Source: a bacterium
Lineage (GTDB): Bacteria; Fidelibacterota; Marinisomatia; Marinisomatales; UBA1611
Direction: 5' to 3'
NCBI GenBank assembly: GCA_004321745.1
Contig: SGYO01000005.1
Span: 1-64,000, forward strand
DNA length: 64,000 nt
Made by a program: the position numbers and the translations under genes. The notes under the pieces were generated by a model. That model made no database searches and was not told the DNA's origin. It saw nothing but the letters and a program-made list of their open reading frames with translations. Positions 1 through 7,259 of this stretch are shown piece after piece; positions within the stretch are counted from its first letter, which is position 1, and each line of letters starts with the position of its first letter.

Positions 1-111
1 GAATGCCATCCAGTAGCAAATAAAATCCATTTAATTTGACTTATCATATATTAAAATTTAAAAGTTTTATTCAAACAATTGGCACTAAAAAATGTATGGG
101 CATATACATAT

Positions 112-149
112 ATACCCCTTACCATCCTCAGGGATGGGGTAGGGGGTAT
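112..149. repeat. Imperfect GC-rich inverted repeat
   Basis: The arms ATACCCCTTACCATCC and GGATGGGGTAGGGGGTAT flank a very short TCAG turn, giving a strong if imperfect hairpin in otherwise AT-rich DNA. No T-tract follows on either strand, so it is not a typical terminator. Role unknown. Confidence 0.5.
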
Positions 150-252
150 GGATATTTAAGATAAAAGGTGTACCCGTCTACCTCACTAAGTACAAAAAAT
201 TAAAGTCCGAATAACTTATAATTCATTTTGTAAAATTTCTCCAAATGTAATC

Positions 253-270
253 ATATACTATATAGTATAT
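253..270. repeat. 18-bp perfect palindrome
   Basis: ATATACTATATAGTATAT reads identically on both strands. Its 10-bp core ACTATATAGT recurs at 1081-1090, upstream of the broken recombinase. Two copies around the element edge could be binding sites for an element regulator, but in AT-rich DNA chance is a real alternative. Confidence 0.4.
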
Positions 271-543
271 TGATGCAACATAACCTACACAAAGTACTGC
301 TTTAAATAATTCAAATACAAATTCTCCTACCGCTATATATTCTGAAATAATCATAATTAGAAACTACAAAAAATTAATTCACAATGTGTGAGCGTCTTAT
401 ATACACATACCTACCCCCGTGCTTTATTGGTTGGTGGGGTTTGATTAGGTTGAGTTTATCAAATTGGATTTATAAGTGTGTACGATTTATTCGTGTACGA
501 TTTTTGATAACCAATGATTATAAATGTTTGGAATTGAAACTAA

Positions 544-570
544 AAACCCCCCTAGGTTATCGAGGGGTTT
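544..570 (-). terminator. tRNA-Lys terminator, left copy
   Basis: AAACCCC and GGGGTTT form a stem, and the minus strand runs on into T-rich sequence. It lies at the same distance from the tRNA fragment as the terminator at 4973-4999 lies from the intact tRNA-Lys, so it is a duplicated transcription end. Confidence 0.7.
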
Positions 571-599
571 GTAGAGAGAAGTGGTATTTTCTCGTCTAG

Positions 600-641
600 T
601 GACTCGGGTGAGACTCGAACTCACGGCCAATGGCTTAAAAG
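600..641 (-). pseudogene. tRNA-Lys 3' fragment (att-like site)
   Basis: Reading the minus strand, this holds the 3' side of the anticodon arm, the T arm, the 3' acceptor strand and the discriminator of tRNA-Lys. It is identical to the intact gene at 5029-5101 over 41 bases and then diverges abruptly at base 642. There is no D arm or 5' acceptor strand, so it cannot give a tRNA. Such partial copies mark the far end of elements inserted at tRNA 3' ends. Confidence 0.85.
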
Positions 642-658
642 ACCATTGCCGTGGTTCT

Positions 659-1027
659 CTAAGTACCTACAATACTTGCACTTAGAGGTTTGACACTTGG
701 CTTGTGTACCTTAAATCCGTGTACCTTTTCCCGATTTTCACCTATTTTATTACTTTCTGTTAATGATGGAAAGTCCATCTCTAATCGTCTAAGACTAAAC
801 TTTGCATATATCTCAGTAGTAGTAACAGATGAATGACCCATCTCTTGCTTTACTAAGTATATGTCACGAGTCTGTAAATACCTTCTAACTGCGAAAGTAT
901 GTCTAAGACAATGAAAGTGAAACTTAGTTTTATCTCCATCAATCTCACGAACTGCTCTAAGAAAGACCTCTAAAAGATTTTCAAATATAACTTTAGCTTT
1001 CTCACTTGTTTTTTTATTCATAATCAA
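659..1027 (-). pseudogene. Truncated tyrosine recombinase (integrase C-terminal part)
   Basis: The 122-residue product is only the catalytic C-terminal part of a phage-type tyrosine recombinase. The second catalytic box HCLRHTF (HxxR), the GHSSVTTTEIY stretch with its conserved His, and the nucleophile Tyr are visible. The N-terminal core-binding domain and the first catalytic Arg box are absent: the open frame extends only about 18 codons further upstream before a TAG. Full-length relatives are about 300-400 residues. The gene ends 17 bases from the tRNA-Lys fragment, where an integrase normally sits. It is most likely an inactive remnant. Its last codons contain the paired GTGTACC motif found again at the right end of the element. 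Confidence 0.85.
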
Positions 1028-1119
1028 ATCTACAAAAATCTGATTAATTTGGCTTTTGGTCTTTTTGTATGTGTGGACACACTATATAGTACTAATCCAT
1101 ACACATCATAAGAGTACTT

Positions 1120-1161
1120 AATAGTAAACCCTACATCTGTGGGTGTGTAGGGCGTACTATT
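1120..1161 (-). terminator. Hairpin terminator overlapping TetR stop
   Basis: CCCTACA and TGTAGGG form a stem with a ten-base loop. After a 2x2 internal loop, outer arms AATAGTA and TACTATT pair as well. On the minus strand the inner stem is followed by TTTACTATT. The structure overlaps the TetR stop codon, consistent with termination of that gene. Confidence 0.6.
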
Positions 1162-1792
1162 TCAATAAACCTATAAGATATATTTTTAAATGGTTATGTA
1201 GTTCATTGTAAAAATCTGGGACAACATAATCTGCACCTGAAAGTTCTAAAGCTTTCCTTTGAATATCATCAGGATCTGCTACGGGAAGAATGCCAACAGA
1301 AAAATAATATTGTGCTTGTACGAAACTAATTACATCATTCTGCTCAAGATTAGGAAAAGCTTGTTTAATAATGTAAGGCATTGGTTCAAGATTTTTAAAA
1401 AACTTTGATTTAAATGCTGCGAGTTTCTCTAGACTGACATTTTTTTCAATTACAAATGGAAGAAGAGTAAATAATTGGATTAATCTCTTATGTTTATAAG
1501 TTGTTTTACACCAAAGTTCTAAAAAATCATCGATTTCCATATTAGTTGAGATTGTTTTTTGTAGATCATTAATCCATTTCTTGGAATCTCTAATTATTAT
1601 CTCTAGAAAAATTTCTTCCTTTGTAGAAATATATTTATAAATGTTTCCTCTAGTGAATGATGTTTTTTGTGCAATATCCTTAATGGTAATGTTTGCATAA
1701 GATGTCCTTTCAAAAAGAGAGAGCGTTGAGTTAACTATCTCATCCCATCTTTCTGCTTTGGCTTGTATGTTTCGTGCTCTTTGAAAATTCAT
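1157..1792 (-). CDS. TetR/AcrR-family transcriptional regulator
   Basis: The N-terminal third is a TetR-type helix-turn-helix domain: the helical lead ends in a FERTSYANITIKDIAQ segment, followed by the recognition helix region TRGNIYKYISTKEEIF at about residues 45-60. The remainder is the variable ligand-binding domain, giving about 211 residues, normal for the family. The ORF track starts at a TTG (1798); I prefer the in-frame ATG at 1792. It is divergent from a short-chain dehydrogenase, and the gap between them contains two inverted repeats of the kind TetR dimers bind. It probably represses itself and the dehydrogenase in response to a small molecule, which cannot be named. Confidence 0.92.
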   Translation of the reverse strand: MNFQRARNIQAKAERWDEIVNSTLSLFERTSYANITIKDIAQKTSFTRGNIYKYISTKEEIFLEIIIRDSKKWINDLQKTISTNMEIDDFLELWCKTTYKHKRLIQLFTLLPFVIEKNVSLEKLAAFKSKFFKNLEPMPYIIKQAFPNLEQNDVISFVQAQYYFSVGILPVADPDDIQRKALELSGADYVVPDFYNELHNHLKIYLIGLLK

Positions 1793-1832
1793 GCCCAAAA
1801 TATACTAAAACATAATAATAAAATATCTTGTT

Positions 1833-1876
1833 TAAGTAACACAGTGTTAATAACATAAGTAACACATCGTTACTTA
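1833..1876. promoter_or_regulatory. Two TetR-type operators
   Basis: Two related sites start with the same TAAGTAACACA. The first contains the perfect 13-bp palindrome TAACACAGTGTTA (1837-1849). The second is the perfect inverted repeat TAAGTAAC-N5-GTTACTTA (1856-1876). They lie between the divergent TetR and dehydrogenase genes, 17 bases before the dehydrogenase start, so they probably are the operators for this TetR protein. Confidence 0.75.
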
Positions 1877-1893
1877 AATAGGATAAAATTAAA

Positions 1894-2931
1894 ATGAGAA
1901 ATAGTTATAATAAACCTGAATTAAAAAGTTTGTATTATGAGGAAGAAGTTGAAAAAATTCCATCACTTGATGGAAAAACCATTGCAATTACTGGTACAAC
2001 TTCAGGTACTGGATTCATTGCGGCTAAAACAATAGCTGAAAAAGGTGCGAGGACACTATTATTAAATAGAAGTACTAATCGATCAAATAAATCATATGAT
2101 TTATTGAAAGAGCATTCACCCAAAGCTAATTTTGTTGATATTGAGTGTGATTTGCAGAGTTTCAATTCAGTAAAAAAAGCTGCAAAAACAATTACTGATT
2201 TATGTAAAGACGGGCTTGATGTTATTTGTAATAATGCAGGGGTAATGGCTCTTAAAGACCAAGCAACAATAGATGGTTTTGATATACAAATGCAAACAAA
2301 TCATTTATCACATTTTTTGCTCACAAAAGAATTATTACCATTATTAGAAATAGCAGCAGAAAAAAGAGGTGAAGCTAGAATAGTAAATCATACTAGTATT
2401 TCACGGTATGGTGTCAAAAAACTTGAGTCTAAATATTTTGAAAAAAGAGGTGGTAGCTTAGGTGGGAATGGATCAAAAATATTTAATAAAATATTATTGG
2501 GTATGATTCTAACAAATGCTCGATGGTATAGATACTCTCAAACAAAACTAGCAAATGCGGCTTTTACAGCTTGTTTACATGAAAAATTGCAGGACAAAAA
2601 TTCAAAAATAAAAGCACTTATTGCCCACCCAGGTCTTGCTATGACAGACCTTCAAGATACTACAATTAAAGATGGAGGAATGGGAGCATTTATGACTGGA
2701 AAAATGATGGGTGGAGGTCAAACAATGGAAGATGGAGCGATAGGTATAATAAAATGTATTGGTGATTCTGATGCAATGTCTGGTGATTTTTATGGCCCAG
2801 GTTCTGGCAAGATGGATATGAAAGGACCTGTCGTAAAATTTGGACTAGAAGAATTTTATGATAATAGGGAGACCAAGGATCTATTGTGGACTAAAAGCTG
2901 TGATGCTATTGGAGAAGATTTTATAATATAA
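1894..2931 (+). CDS. Short-chain dehydrogenase/reductase
   Basis: A Rossmann-fold oxidoreductase of the SDR family, 345 residues. The cofactor loop TGTTSGTG (TGxxxGxG, about residue 33), the NNAG motif near residue 112 and the catalytic YxxxK pair in YSQTKLAN (about residue 215) are all present. The layout resembles the longer retinol-dehydrogenase/WWOX-like SDRs, but the substrate cannot be read from sequence. The start ATG follows an A-rich leader without a clear Shine-Dalgarno. It is divergent from TetR with two operator-like repeats between, and a hairpin terminator follows. It is cargo of the tRNA-Lys element. Confidence 0.92.
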   Translation: MRNSYNKPELKSLYYEEEVEKIPSLDGKTIAITGTTSGTGFIAAKTIAEKGARTLLLNRSTNRSNKSYDLLKEHSPKANFVDIECDLQSFNSVKKAAKTITDLCKDGLDVICNNAGVMALKDQATIDGFDIQMQTNHLSHFLLTKELLPLLEIAAEKRGEARIVNHTSISRYGVKKLESKYFEKRGGSLGGNGSKIFNKILLGMILTNARWYRYSQTKLANAAFTACLHEKLQDKNSKIKALIAHPGLAMTDLQDTTIKDGGMGAFMTGKMMGGGQTMEDGAIGIIKCIGDSDAMSGDFYGPGSGKMDMKGPVVKFGLEEFYDNRETKDLLWTKSCDAIGEDFII

Positions 2932-2955
2932 ATCTTCCCATCATACAGAAACAAA

Positions 2956-2978
2956 AAACCCCACGAATGTGGGGCTTT
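2956..2978. terminator. Bidirectional hairpin terminator
   Basis: CCCCAC and GTGGGG form a stem with a GAAT loop, flanked by an A-run on the left and CTTT on the right. It sits between the convergent dehydrogenase and YHYH genes and could end both transcripts. Confidence 0.75.
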
Positions 2979-2994
2979 ATGCATAGAGAAATTT

Positions 2995-4749
2995 CTACTT
3001 TAACAATATCATCTTTTTAGTTTGCCTAAAATCCTTTGTTTCAATACTGTAAAGATATACTCCTGCTGATATAGGTTGACCAAGATTGTCTGTTGCATTC
3101 CATTGAACTGATTTAAATCCAGATGATTGATTAGTGTTAACAAGATTATTTACCACATTACCAAGCATATCAAAAATGGTAAGACTAACATATGAATCTT
3201 TAGGTAAATCATACTTTAATTTTGTATAAGGATTAAATGGGTTAGGGTGATTTTGGTATAAATTAAATTCAATTGGTACTAAATCATTGTCTGCTGACAT
3301 TAATGAATTATTGACAATTAGAGAGTTTTGAAAACCATATTGTCCTAATTCGTCAGGACCTATATTAGTTTCATTATTATCCTCGTCAGTTAAAATGACT
3401 CTAACATTCCATTGCCCTTCACTAGAGCCAATTGGGAATAAAAATGTTCCACTTTTGGTGGCTTCAAAATTTCCTGTATTGAATACCCCTGAATCTTCCA
3501 ATAATTCACCTCCGTTAAGAGGCCCGCCATTTAGAATTAGCCTTATAGTATAACTCGAAAGATAATTATCATAAGCTGTAGCAGAAAAATTATAAATGAC
3601 CGCAACACCATTAATACTAGTATTTATAGTATCTGCTGATAAACCAAAGTTGTTTAATTCTGGTGGATTAGTAGTTTCCGCACAATCAATAGGGCAATTA
3701 TCTTCAGTCTCTGGACCTCCACAAATACCATCTCCGCAGCATGGATTTCCAGGTGGAACTTCATTACAATTGGGTACACCTCCTCCACCGCCACCACCAG
3801 CATTATCGAAATCGCCTTTGAGACATCTGGTGAAATAGGGGAAAGCATCTGTTACAACATAATAGTAAATACCTTCAGGGAATTCAGGAGTTACACCAAC
3901 TCTACCATTACACTCATCTAAATCTCCATAACCTTCTTCATATTCAAAGTCTTGGGTAAATGCTCCCATTGGTATTGGTGCATTTGGATTTGTATTACCT
4001 TGACCTGGACCCCCTATTAATAATGTTAAAGTACTTGGTCTTCCTTCATCAGGAGTTTCTTTCAATTTCCAACTAGGCTGCAATGATACTAATTCACTTG
4101 TAGAATCATTTGGGTCAGCGTAACCATATCTAGCGTAGACAGGGAATCCATCAGAGGCCCAACCAACTAATGTCATACCTTGATTATCACCTAAAAAGTC
4201 TATTAATAACTCAGGCATACCATGATAATGGTACTCACCAGTAGGCTGAACATGTGCGTGGTTCATATCATCTCCAAAGTCAAATGTTTCATGCCCTAGT
4301 GCCTCAATATTCCAATTACCTTGGCCTTGTGCTAAACTACACTCACCCTCATCATTACATCTCCCAGCAGTTGCAGGGTCAAATTTTACGCTATTTATAG
4401 CATAGGCTATTGCTCCAGCTGGCCCACCAGCAGGCTCGCCAGTTTCTGATACTAATGTAGGGCATAAAGTAAATGTTGCATTAACATTTTGTTCGCTAAT
4501 TGTATTTGGATTATCAGCATTTGGGAAGGTGCCAACTTCATGGTTTGGAATACCATTGCCAGAAAGTATTCTATTTAAATCATCGGATGTCCAAGAATAA
4601 ATACTGTAATCATTGACAGACTCATCGTCATTATAAATTTCTTCATTTATATTATCTAGAACACCAACTGTTGAATATTCACTATCAATACATTGTGCAA
4701 TAATCCAGTTTATAGAAGTTGATAATAGAATGATTAAAATTTTATACAT
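2995..4749 (-). CDS. Secreted YHYH-domain protein with type IX sorting domain
   Basis: 584 residues. A signal peptide (ILLSTSINWIIA) would leave a mature N-terminus beginning QCID. The middle contains a YHYH-domain signature, GEYHYHGMPELLIDF, followed by DGFPVYARYGY. A glycine run and a Cys-rich stretch (CCGDGICGGPETEDNC) lead to an Ig-like region. The last about 85 residues form a type-A C-terminal sorting domain (NHPNPFNPYTKLKYDLP, ending KMILLK). Such tails direct proteins through the SprA translocon encoded at 56-62 kb. Enzymatic activity is unknown for most YHYH proteins. It lies inside the tRNA-Lys element; an inverted repeat sits just upstream of its start. Confidence 0.88.
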   Translation of the reverse strand: MYKILIILLSTSINWIIAQCIDSEYSTVGVLDNINEEIYNDDESVNDYSIYSWTSDDLNRILSGNGIPNHEVGTFPNADNPNTISEQNVNATFTLCPTLVSETGEPAGGPAGAIAYAINSVKFDPATAGRCNDEGECSLAQGQGNWNIEALGHETFDFGDDMNHAHVQPTGEYHYHGMPELLIDFLGDNQGMTLVGWASDGFPVYARYGYADPNDSTSELVSLQPSWKLKETPDEGRPSTLTLLIGGPGQGNTNPNAPIPMGAFTQDFEYEEGYGDLDECNGRVGVTPEFPEGIYYYVVTDAFPYFTRCLKGDFDNAGGGGGGGVPNCNEVPPGNPCCGDGICGGPETEDNCPIDCAETTNPPELNNFGLSADTINTSINGVAVIYNFSATAYDNYLSSYTIRLILNGGPLNGGELLEDSGVFNTGNFEATKSGTFLFPIGSSEGQWNVRVILTDEDNNETNIGPDELGQYGFQNSLIVNNSLMSADNDLVPIEFNLYQNHPNPFNPYTKLKYDLPKDSYVSLTIFDMLGNVVNNLVNTNQSSGFKSVQWNATDNLGQPISAGVYLYSIETKDFRQTKKMILLK

Positions 4750-4752
4750 ATA

Positions 4753-4773
4753 ACCTTTAGACTCTTTAAAGGT
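4753..4773. promoter_or_regulatory. Inverted repeat upstream of the YHYH gene
   Basis: ACCTTTA-N7-TAAAGGT is a perfect 7-bp inverted repeat four bases upstream of the start codon on the minus strand. It could be an operator or a 5' leader hairpin masking initiation; which one is not determinable here. Confidence 0.4.
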
Positions 4774-4809
4774 AGGTAAGTTAAAAAAGAAAGTATAAAA
4801 AATTGCTCT

Positions 4810-5070
4810 ACAATGTGTGTGCCTATTACAAGCACATACCTACCCCCGTGCTTTATTGGTTGGTGAGGTCTAATTAGGTTGAGTTTATCAAATTGGATTT
4901 ATAAGCGTGTACCTTAAAAGTGTGTACCTTTTTTGATAACCAATGATTATAAATGTTTGGAATTGAAACTAAAAACCCCCCGAAGTTATCGAGGGGTTTA
5001 TGAGACAAGTCTGGTATTTCTCGTCTAGTGACTCGGGTGAGACTCGAACTCACGGCCAATGGCTTAAAAG
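4810..5070. repeat. Right copy of 261-bp direct repeat
   Basis: Partner of 381-641. This copy runs into the intact tRNA-Lys gene, so insertion left the functional tRNA here and the fragment at the far end. The downstream part differs from the left copy in clusters, especially around the GTGTAC motif pair and just after the terminator, whereas the tRNA-derived 41 bases are identical. The 70-codon ORF 4874-5086 crosses the tRNA and is not a gene. Confidence 0.85.
4973..4999 (-). terminator. tRNA-Lys terminator
   Basis: AAACCCC and GGGGTTT arms flank a short loop, and on the minus strand the stem is followed by a T-rich run. It lies 30 bases beyond the tRNA-Lys 3' end and is repeated at 544-570. 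Confidence 0.75.
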
Positions 5071-5101
5071 GCCACTGCTCTACCAACTGAGCTACCGAGT
5101 C
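5029..5101 (-). tRNA. tRNA-Lys (anticodon TTT)
   Basis: The minus strand folds into a full cloverleaf. The acceptor GACTCGG pairs perfectly with CCGAGTC, the D arm is GCTC/GAGC, the anticodon stem GTGGC/GCCAT holds loop CTTTTAA (anticodon TTT, reads AAA/AAG), and the T arm is GTGAG-TTCGAGT-CTCAC. The discriminator is A; CCA is not encoded. Its 3' 41 bases are duplicated at 601-641, marking it as the insertion target of the adjacent element. Confidence 0.97.
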
Positions 5102-5152
5102 GAAATAGATGTGAAGTTTACAAAAAATAAAAAAATTATTTAATACAATTTT

Positions 5153-6229
5153 CTAAATATATTTATTTAAAAATACTTTTCTTTTTGAAAGATATTTTAA
5201 AATGAAATTAAATATTTTTTTATTATTGCTAACACTTTCAGGAGGGAAAACTCCTTTTTCTGTAAATAAACTTTCTAGAATTAAATTAATTGATGCAGTT
5301 GCTGTGTATCCAGTAGTTCTAGCCATAGATGTTATGTTATTTACATTATCATATTCGTCATATAATTCATAATTGATTGTTTTATCATTTGTATGAAGCT
5401 CGACTTTCAGTAAGGTAAATTCTATTTCCCCGGGTTCAAGTTTCCATTCTTTAAATAATTTTTTTATTGTTTCGTTATTTTGAAATGTACCTTTTTTGAT
5501 GAATGATTTTATAAGTTTTACATGTCCTGGATAACGCAACGTCTTCTCTGACATATTGTTAATGTGACTCATTGTATTAAGGAGCGAGCGAAGGCCGTCA
5601 GTATTGAATGCTTCAAGTATTAAAGAGTCTTTAAAATTTATATTTTCAATTCCGGAAAGGGCAGGTTTTGTCATTAGTTTTCCATTTATTATCATTCTTG
5701 CTGGTCTAGTATACTCTTCAATGACATCAATGGGGGAGAAGGGTGCTTTATAATTAAATGGTTGTTTTGGAAATTTAGGTAGTCCTCCAACATAATATTT
5801 AAAGGATTTTATATCTTCAAAGCTATTGTGATATCCAAAAATATAGTTAGGCAATCCTGGGGCTACTCCAGCATCAAAAATAGCAGTAACATTATTTTGT
5901 ATAGCAACATTATTCAGTTTCATAATGTTTTCTGGAGAGAAGGATATGTCTACTACATCTTTACCCGATGAAATTATAGTCTCTAATGCGTTGTAACCTA
6001 AATATCCAGGAACCGCCAAAAGGACAATGTCAGCTTTTTTAATGAATGATGATAGTTTTTGTTTATTTAAAACATCTAAATCATACGTAATTATCGCTGG
6101 GTGATCTTTTATTTCTTTTCTAACATTTTTGATATTTAAATCTGCTAAATGAATTTTATGGCTCTCTGCTAAATCAAGTGCCATTGCTTGACCGATCATT
6201 CCAGAACCGATTTGATAAATTTCAGCCAT
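5153..6229 (-). CDS. Saccharopine/lysine-6-dehydrogenase-like oxidoreductase
   Basis: 358 residues. The protein opens with a Rossmann dinucleotide fold (YQIGSGMIGQAMALDLAE, about residues 5-22) and a pattern typical of saccharopine-dehydrogenase-like enzymes, including AVPGYLGYNALETIISSGKDVVDISF and DAGVAPGLPNYIFG. Length and layout are nearer to single-domain lysine 6-dehydrogenases (about 360-390 residues) than to eukaryotic saccharopine reductases. The expected reaction is NAD(P)-dependent oxidation of an amino-acid side chain or its imine; the true substrate is unknown. Its start overlaps the Rieske gene by 8 bases, so the two are probably translationally coupled. It is the last gene of the que-linked operon. 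Confidence 0.85.
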   Translation of the reverse strand: MAEIYQIGSGMIGQAMALDLAESHKIHLADLNIKNVRKEIKDHPAIITYDLDVLNKQKLSSFIKKADIVLLAVPGYLGYNALETIISSGKDVVDISFSPENIMKLNNVAIQNNVTAIFDAGVAPGLPNYIFGYHNSFEDIKSFKYYVGGLPKFPKQPFNYKAPFSPIDVIEEYTRPARMIINGKLMTKPALSGIENINFKDSLILEAFNTDGLRSLLNTMSHINNMSEKTLRYPGHVKLIKSFIKKGTFQNNETIKKLFKEWKLEPGEIEFTLLKVELHTNDKTINYELYDEYDNVNNITSMARTTGYTATASINLILESLFTEKGVFPPESVSNNKKIFNFILKYLSKRKVFLNKYI

Positions 6230-7259
6230 TATTAATTTTATTTTCTATATAATCTTGAAAATGACTAACGCCAATTTCATACTCTTTTGAAAGAATGCCA
6301 GAATCAAATCCATTTGATTCTAAGCCAGCTTGTATTCTTTCACAAATGTCAATGTCCTCATTCTGAATTTCTTCGCTAAAATTTATGTCTTTTGATATTC
6401 GGTTAGGCTCAATATGATCAAAATAATAATCAAAATGGACATTACAGCTCGATGCATTTATTGGTTCTATTATGTTAGTTTGTAATCTTCCAGGAGCAAT
6501 ATTTAATAAAATATTAGGGAAAAGCGTAAAATAAAAAGCTTTTTGGTTACTACTTGATTTTTTGTAAGGAGAAGATTGTGATTTAATATGACACCATTGT
6601 AATGAAAAATTTTTAAATGTTTCTGTTTTATAACTTTTATAATTAATCGCATCATTTAATTTTGGGTGCACTAATGGTATATGAAACCCCTCTAAGTAAT
6701 TATCCATATATATTTTCCAATTACAATTTATTTTGTAAGAAACACGAGAATGATATGAGTATTGATCAAATCTAATAGGTGATATGATTTTTTCAATTTT
6801 GGCCAAAGTTTTTTTTATATCATGATGCTCATTCTGAAGTTTTACAAATATTAGGTTCATCCAAACATGGTGCTCAACAGGCTTCAAGCTAAAATTTTCA
6901 ATCTCAATTTTTTGTTTATCAAAGCCTCTAGTTGCTTTAAGATTTCCATTTAAATCATAGGCCCAGCCATGATAACCACATATTAAACTCTTTGCATTTC
7001 CATCATCATCTAATAATACACATCCTCTATGTTGACAGACATTGTAAAATGCATTTATAGAGCTATTCTTATCTTTTATAATGATGACAGGCTGATTATT
7101 TATCATCATTGTTTTGTAATCCCCGGGGTTAGAAATTTGATCAGTTGAGCAAAATAAGTGCCAAGATTTAGAAAAGATATTTCTTTTTTCAATTTTTAAA
7201 ATTTGCTCATCCATATACCACTTTGAAGGGATGGTCTTTCTTCTGATGTTATCAATCAC
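6222..7259 (-). CDS. Rieske non-heme iron oxygenase, alpha subunit
   Basis: 345 residues. The N-terminal part holds the [2Fe-2S] Rieske motif, CQHRG and CGYHGW (Cys75, His77, Cys94, His97). The C-terminal domain has the mononuclear iron motif in DNYLEGFHIPLVHP, with the bridging acidic residue and two His. The leader TIPSKWYMDEQILKIEKRNIF is typical of the carnitine/glycine-betaine/stachydrine oxygenase group that demethylates or cleaves quaternary amines. No reductase or ferredoxin gene is adjacent, so electrons must come from elsewhere. It overlaps the amidinohydrolase gene by 8 bases. The neighbours suggest a nitrogenous amino-acid derivative as substrate, which is inference. Confidence 0.92.
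   Translation of the reverse strand: MIDNIRRKTIPSKWYMDEQILKIEKRNIFSKSWHLFCSTDQISNPGDYKTMMINNQPVIIIKDKNSSINAFYNVCQHRGCVLLDDDGNAKSLICGYHGWAYDLNGNLKATRGFDKQKIEIENFSLKPVEHHVWMNLIFVKLQNEHHDIKKTLAKIEKIISPIRFDQYSYHSRVSYKINCNWKIYMDNYLEGFHIPLVHPKLNDAINYKSYKTETFKNFSLQWCHIKSQSSPYKKSSSNQKAFYFTLFPNILLNIAPGRLQTNIIEPINASSCNVHFDYYFDHIEPNRISKDINFSEEIQNEDIDICERIQAGLESNGFDSGILSKEYEIGVSHFQDYIENKINNG

Larger units (their letters stand above)
1..380. other. Non-coding AT-rich flank
   Basis: I see no credible gene in this stretch. It holds a GC-rich imperfect hairpin (112-149), an 18-bp perfect palindrome (253-270) and one isolated GTGTACC heptamer at 168-174 like those near the att-like repeats. It lies outside the left direct repeat and may be chromosomal flank or debris of an older insertion; the sequence alone does not decide. 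Confidence 0.5.
381..641. repeat. Left copy of 261-bp direct repeat
   Basis: This segment aligns end to end, without net length change (constant offset 4429), with 4810-5070. By hand alignment roughly 85-90% of positions agree. The last 41 bases, which correspond to the 3' part of the tRNA-Lys gene at 5029-5101, are identical. Both copies also carry the tRNA terminator. This is the arrangement expected for att-like ends of an element integrated at a tRNA 3' end, although the repeat is much longer than a usual recombination core. The 71-codon ORF (384-599) inside it is not considered a gene. Confidence 0.85.

Noticed and set aside
384-599. 71-residue ORF in the left direct repeat
   Set aside because: It lies wholly within the non-coding repeat and terminator. 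The equivalent frame is not kept in the right copy, and the protein resembles nothing.
4874-5086. 70-residue ORF crossing tRNA-Lys
   Set aside because: It reads through the tRNA gene and terminator. Its similarity to the integrase tail (KVHTFKVH versus KVHGFKVH) comes from the shared GTGTACC motif pair.
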